Assembly: GCA_002722295.1 (NCBI GenBank)
Contig: PBLF01000030.1
Location: forward strand, 181,689 to 245,688
Direction of reading: 5' to 3'
Origin: Stappia sp.
GTDB taxonomy: Bacteria > Pseudomonadota > Alphaproteobacteria > Rhizobiales > Stappiaceae
DNA length: 64,000 nt
Shown piece by piece: positions 61,728 through 64,000 of the stretch. The translations under genes were made by a program, and so were the position numbers. Every line of letters begins with the position of its first letter. Positions within the stretch are counted from its first letter, which is position 1. The notes beneath the pieces were generated by a model that had not been told where the DNA came from, did not search any database, and worked only from the letters and a program-made list of their open reading frames with translations.

Positions 61728-63116
61728 TTAGAAGAGGCTGAGCACCGCCTGATCGGCCTGCGACGACAGCGACAGGGCCGTGGTCGAGAGCTGCTGGCGG
61801 GTCTGCAGGGCGAGCAGGTTGGCGCCTTCCTCGTTGGAGTCTGCCAGCACCAGGTTGTCGGCACCGGTCTGCAGGGTGTTGATGGCGGCCTTGGTGAAGT
61901 CCTGGCGGATCTGGACCGTGGAGAGGCTGGAACCGAACTTGGAGCCGGCCTCGCGCAGGGTGATCAGGGCCTCGGAGAGCTCGTCGAGGGCGTTGTTCGC
62001 CTCGGAGTCGGACAGGCTCGAGGTCCGGGTGATGTTGAGGCCGGAGGAGGTGAGGTCCTCGCCCTGCAGCTTCAGCTCGGACTTGGTGGCCGGGTCGCGC
62101 TTCTCGTTGAAGGCAACGGTCAGCTTGGACGACGACGAGTTGATGAGGTTGATGCCGTTGAAGGAGGCATCCTCGGCCAGCTTGTCGATCTGCTCCAGGA
62201 TGTTGTTGAACTGCGACACCAGCTTCTGGCGGGACGACGAGTTCGAAGCCGGATTGGCCTGTGCCGTGATCGACAGGGTGTCGGCGGCGCCGGCGGATGC
62301 GCCGTCGGTGAAGGTCACCGCGGTCTCGCCAGCGTCGACATAGTCACCATCCGCGGGATCGGAGAGATCGACGCTGGAGTTGGTGCCGAAGCCGAGCGAA
62401 GCGGCCAGCGAGGTCGCCTGGGTCGTTGCCGTGGAGGCGTCGCCGCCCGTGTCGACGATCGACATGTTGACCGTCTCGGCATCGGAGCCGGTGATCTTGA
62501 ACTTGCCGGCGTCGGTGACCTCGGCGGTGACGACACCCGAGGCGTTGATGACGTCGAGCACGTCCTGAACGGTCGAGACCGGACCCGTGCCGTCCACCTT
62601 CTGGGTGGTGCCGACGGTGATGTTGATGTTGGAGACCGTTCCGGTATCGGAATTGGTCGTCTGGATGTCGATCGTGTCACCGGCGGCAAAGCCGAGGTTC
62701 GACAGGGTCTGGCGCTTGGCCTGGTCCTGGATGGACTCGCCGGCGACCGGGGTCAGGCCGTTGGTGGAGATCGACGAGGAGCTCTCGACGACCGTGCCGG
62801 CACCGGCGCCACCGTCCTGCAGGGCCTGACGGGCGGTCGACTGGGCGCTCTCGACGAGCTTGGTGATCGCGGTGATGCCGTTGTCGGCAGCCTCGATCGT
62901 CTTGATCGCGTTGCCGATGCCGTCGAGCAGGTTGTTCAGGTCGTTGGCCCGGGCGCTGAGCGACTGCGAGGTGAAGAAGTTCGTCGGATTGTCGAGAGCC
63001 GAGTTGACCTTCTTGCCGGTGGCAAGACGGTTCTGCGTGAGGTTCATCAGGTCTGCCGTCTGCTGGAGCGTCAGCAGGTTCTGACGCACGCCGGATGAAA
63101 GCGTGATGTCGGACAT
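61728..63116 (-). CDS. Flagellin
   Basis: A 462-residue filament subunit. The N-terminal D0/D1 part is ITLSSGVRQNLLTLQQTADLMNLTQNRLATGKKVNSALDNPTNFFTSQSL (residues 4-53), the alphaproteobacterial form, and the C-terminal part ends ADSNEEGANLLALQTRQQLSTTALSLSSQADQAVLSLF. Residues about 150-300 are the variable, surface-exposed domain with a flagellin_IN-like beta module. ATG 63116 is preceded by AAGAGGAATTGCAC on the minus strand. The C-terminal half is nearly identical to the neighbouring flagellin. A CtrA box lies 77 bases upstream. Confidence 0.95.
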   Translation of the reverse strand: MSDITLSSGVRQNLLTLQQTADLMNLTQNRLATGKKVNSALDNPTNFFTSQSLSARANDLNNLLDGIGNAIKTIEAADNGITAITKLVESAQSTARQALQDGGAGAGTVVESSSSISTNGLTPVAGESIQDQAKRQTLSNLGFAAGDTIDIQTTNSDTGTVSNINITVGTTQKVDGTGPVSTVQDVLDVINASGVVTAEVTDAGKFKITGSDAETVNMSIVDTGGDASTATTQATSLAASLGFGTNSSVDLSDPADGDYVDAGETAVTFTDGASAGAADTLSITAQANPASNSSSRQKLVSQFNNILEQIDKLAEDASFNGINLINSSSSKLTVAFNEKRDPATKSELKLQGEDLTSSGLNITRTSSLSDSEANNALDELSEALITLREAGSKFGSSLSTVQIRQDFTKAAINTLQTGADNLVLADSNEEGANLLALQTRQQLSTTALSLSSQADQAVLSLF

Positions 63117-63159
63117 GTGCAATTCCTCTTGCGACGCCCCTATCGCGGGCTGCCCCATA

Positions 63160-63207
63160 TTAAGGTTCGTTAACCATGCTCTGCATTTATCTTTAACAAG
63201 TGGTTAA
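63160..63207 (-). promoter_or_regulatory. CtrA-type binding sites upstream of the first flagellin gene
   Basis: TTAACAAGTGGTTAA at 63193-63207 is a perfect TTAA-N7-TTAA CtrA box, 77 bases upstream of the flagellin start. A second, TTAA-N6-TTAA at 63160-63173, is one base short in its spacer. CtrA commonly controls alphaproteobacterial flagellar genes. Confidence 0.7.
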
Positions 63208-63340
63208 CGGGCATTTCGCATCTTGCGGAAATTTAGGAAGCGGCAAGGAAGGTTACCGGGAATTACAGGATTCCAGTGGGTTGCCGGCGAAAGCTGATGC
63301 GAGCTGGCGAGGCGGCTCGGGGGCGTGCAAGACGCAAAAA

Positions 63341-63364
63341 GCCCGCGAGTCGCGACTCGCGGGC
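63341..63364 (-). terminator. Terminator of the second flagellin gene (perfect 24-bp palindrome)
   Basis: The 24 bases at 63341-63364 are a perfect palindrome with arms GCCCGCGAGTCG and CGACTCGCGGGC. On the minus strand it is followed by TTTTT (complement of 63336-63340), so it is a Rho-independent terminator for the upstream flagellin. A second stem, CCGGCCGGCG (63390-63399) with CGCCGGCCGG (63413-63422), lies between it and the stop. Confidence 0.8.
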
Positions 63365-63432
63365 CTTGATGTCGGTAAAGTGAGTCGTTCCGGCCGGCGG
63401 CGCGAGTCGCGTCGCCGGCCGGCTCCAGCGCC

Positions 63433-64000
63433 TTAGAAGAGACGCAGGACCGCCTGGTCGGCCTGGGAGGCCATGGACAGGGCGGTGGTCGAGAGCTGCT
63501 GGCGCGTCTGCAGGGCGAGCAGGTTGGCGCCTTCCTCGTTGGTGTCGGCGAGCACCAGGTTGTCGGCACCCGTCTGCAGGGTGTTGATCGACGCCTTGGT
63601 GTAGTCCTTGCGGATCTGGACCGTGGAGAGGTTGGAACCGAACTTGGAACCGGCCTCGCGCAGGGTGATCAGGGCCTCGGAGAGCTGGTCGAGCGAGGCG
63701 TTCGCCTCGGAGTCGGACAGGCTCGAGACCGTGGTGATGTTGAGGCCGGAAGAGGTGAGATCCTCACCCGTCAGGCTCAGCTCGGACTTGGTCGCGGCAT
63801 CGCGCTTCTCGTTGAAGGCGACGGTCAGCTTGGACGACGACGAGTTGATGAGGTTCACGCCGTTGAAGGACGCGTCCTCGGCCAGCTTGTCGATCTGCTC
63901 CAGGATGTTGTTGAACTGCGACACCAGCTTCTGACGGGAAGAGGAGTTCGCAGCCGGATTGGCCTGGGTCGTGATCGACAGGGTGTCGGCGGCACCAGCG
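63433..64000 (-). CDS. Flagellin, C-terminal part (5' part beyond window)
   Basis: A second flagellin gene read leftward, with its N-terminal part outside the window. The visible 189 codons hold SQFNNILEQIDKLAEDASFNG, TVAFNEKRDAATKSELSL, ALITLREAGSKFGSNLSTVQIR and the D0 end LALQTRQQLSTTALSMASQADQAVLRLF (in pieces). It differs from the first flagellin at only scattered residues in this part, so the two are a recent duplication or are homogenised by gene conversion. Confidence 0.93.
   Translation of the reverse strand, partial: AGAADTLSITTQANPAANSSSRQKLVSQFNNILEQIDKLAEDASFNGVNLINSSSSKLTVAFNEKRDAATKSELSLTGEDLTSSGLNITTVSSLSDSEANASLDQLSEALITLREAGSKFGSNLSTVQIRKDYTKASINTLQTGADNLVLADTNEEGANLLALQTRQQLSTTALSMASQADQAVLRLF

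Overview
The window (about 64 kb, GC-rich) reads as a chromosomal segment of an alphaproteobacterium of the order Hyphomicrobiales, plausibly a marine Stappiaceae-like lineage. The evidence is the Hyphomicrobiales-type giant growth-pole protein (GPR/RgsE-like), the FlaF/FlbT flagellin regulators, a CtrA-type TTAA-N7-TTAA box at a flagellin gene, and TAXI-TRAP transport. The genus is inference. No rRNA, tRNA, CRISPR array or insertion sequence was recognised.

Layout. 1-1.5 kb: the 3' end of an autotransporter gene. 1.6-3.0 kb: a KAP-family P-loop NTPase gene with an AT-rich 3' half, probably acquired. 3.2-6.9 kb: TAXI-TRAP binding protein, fused permease and a membrane-anchored protein. 6.9-11.2 kb: pirin, sulfatase/phosphonate-hydrolase-like enzyme, methyltransferase and a LysR regulator. 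11.4-13.2 kb: mmsA followed by an unusual array of structured hairpins, including three copies of a 48-bp element. 13.2-15.6 kb: small monooxygenase-like protein, MFS exporter and divergent TetR regulator. 15.6-17.4 kb: a 605-residue membrane protein with a lipoyl-like N-terminus and a trypsin-like ectodomain that appears to lack the whole catalytic triad. 17.5-24.7 kb: BktB-type thiolase, ChaN-like protein, K+/H+ antiporter, saccharopine-dehydrogenase-like enzyme, DUF2000 protein and AraC regulator.

24.9-30.5 kb is occupied by one gene for a 1857-residue coiled-coil membrane protein of the GPR/RgsE type, which organises the growing pole. It is followed by a small conserved protein, an Hpt phosphotransfer protein, a [2Fe-2S] ferredoxin, an orphan serine recombinase, an NCS1 nucleobase transporter, and an apparent operon of a plasma-membrane-type H+-ATPase and a PhaC-like hydrolase. 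38.5-45.3 kb holds two MFS transporters, two AraC regulators, and a divergent Lrp/class V aminotransferase pair.

45.3-55.2 kb is a long minus-strand run: chemoreceptor, CoxE-like VWA protein, a Cys-rich small protein, the YcjF-like/YcjX-like membrane pair, SixA-like phosphatase, an HTH/DUF2975 pair, a secreted protein and a MoxR ATPase. 55.5-64 kb is flagellar: flgE-flgK-flgL on the plus strand behind a near-perfect sigma-54 promoter, and flaF, flbT and two tandem flagellin genes on the minus strand, one preceded by a perfect CtrA box. This region encodes hook, hook-filament junction and filament together with their post-transcriptional regulators.
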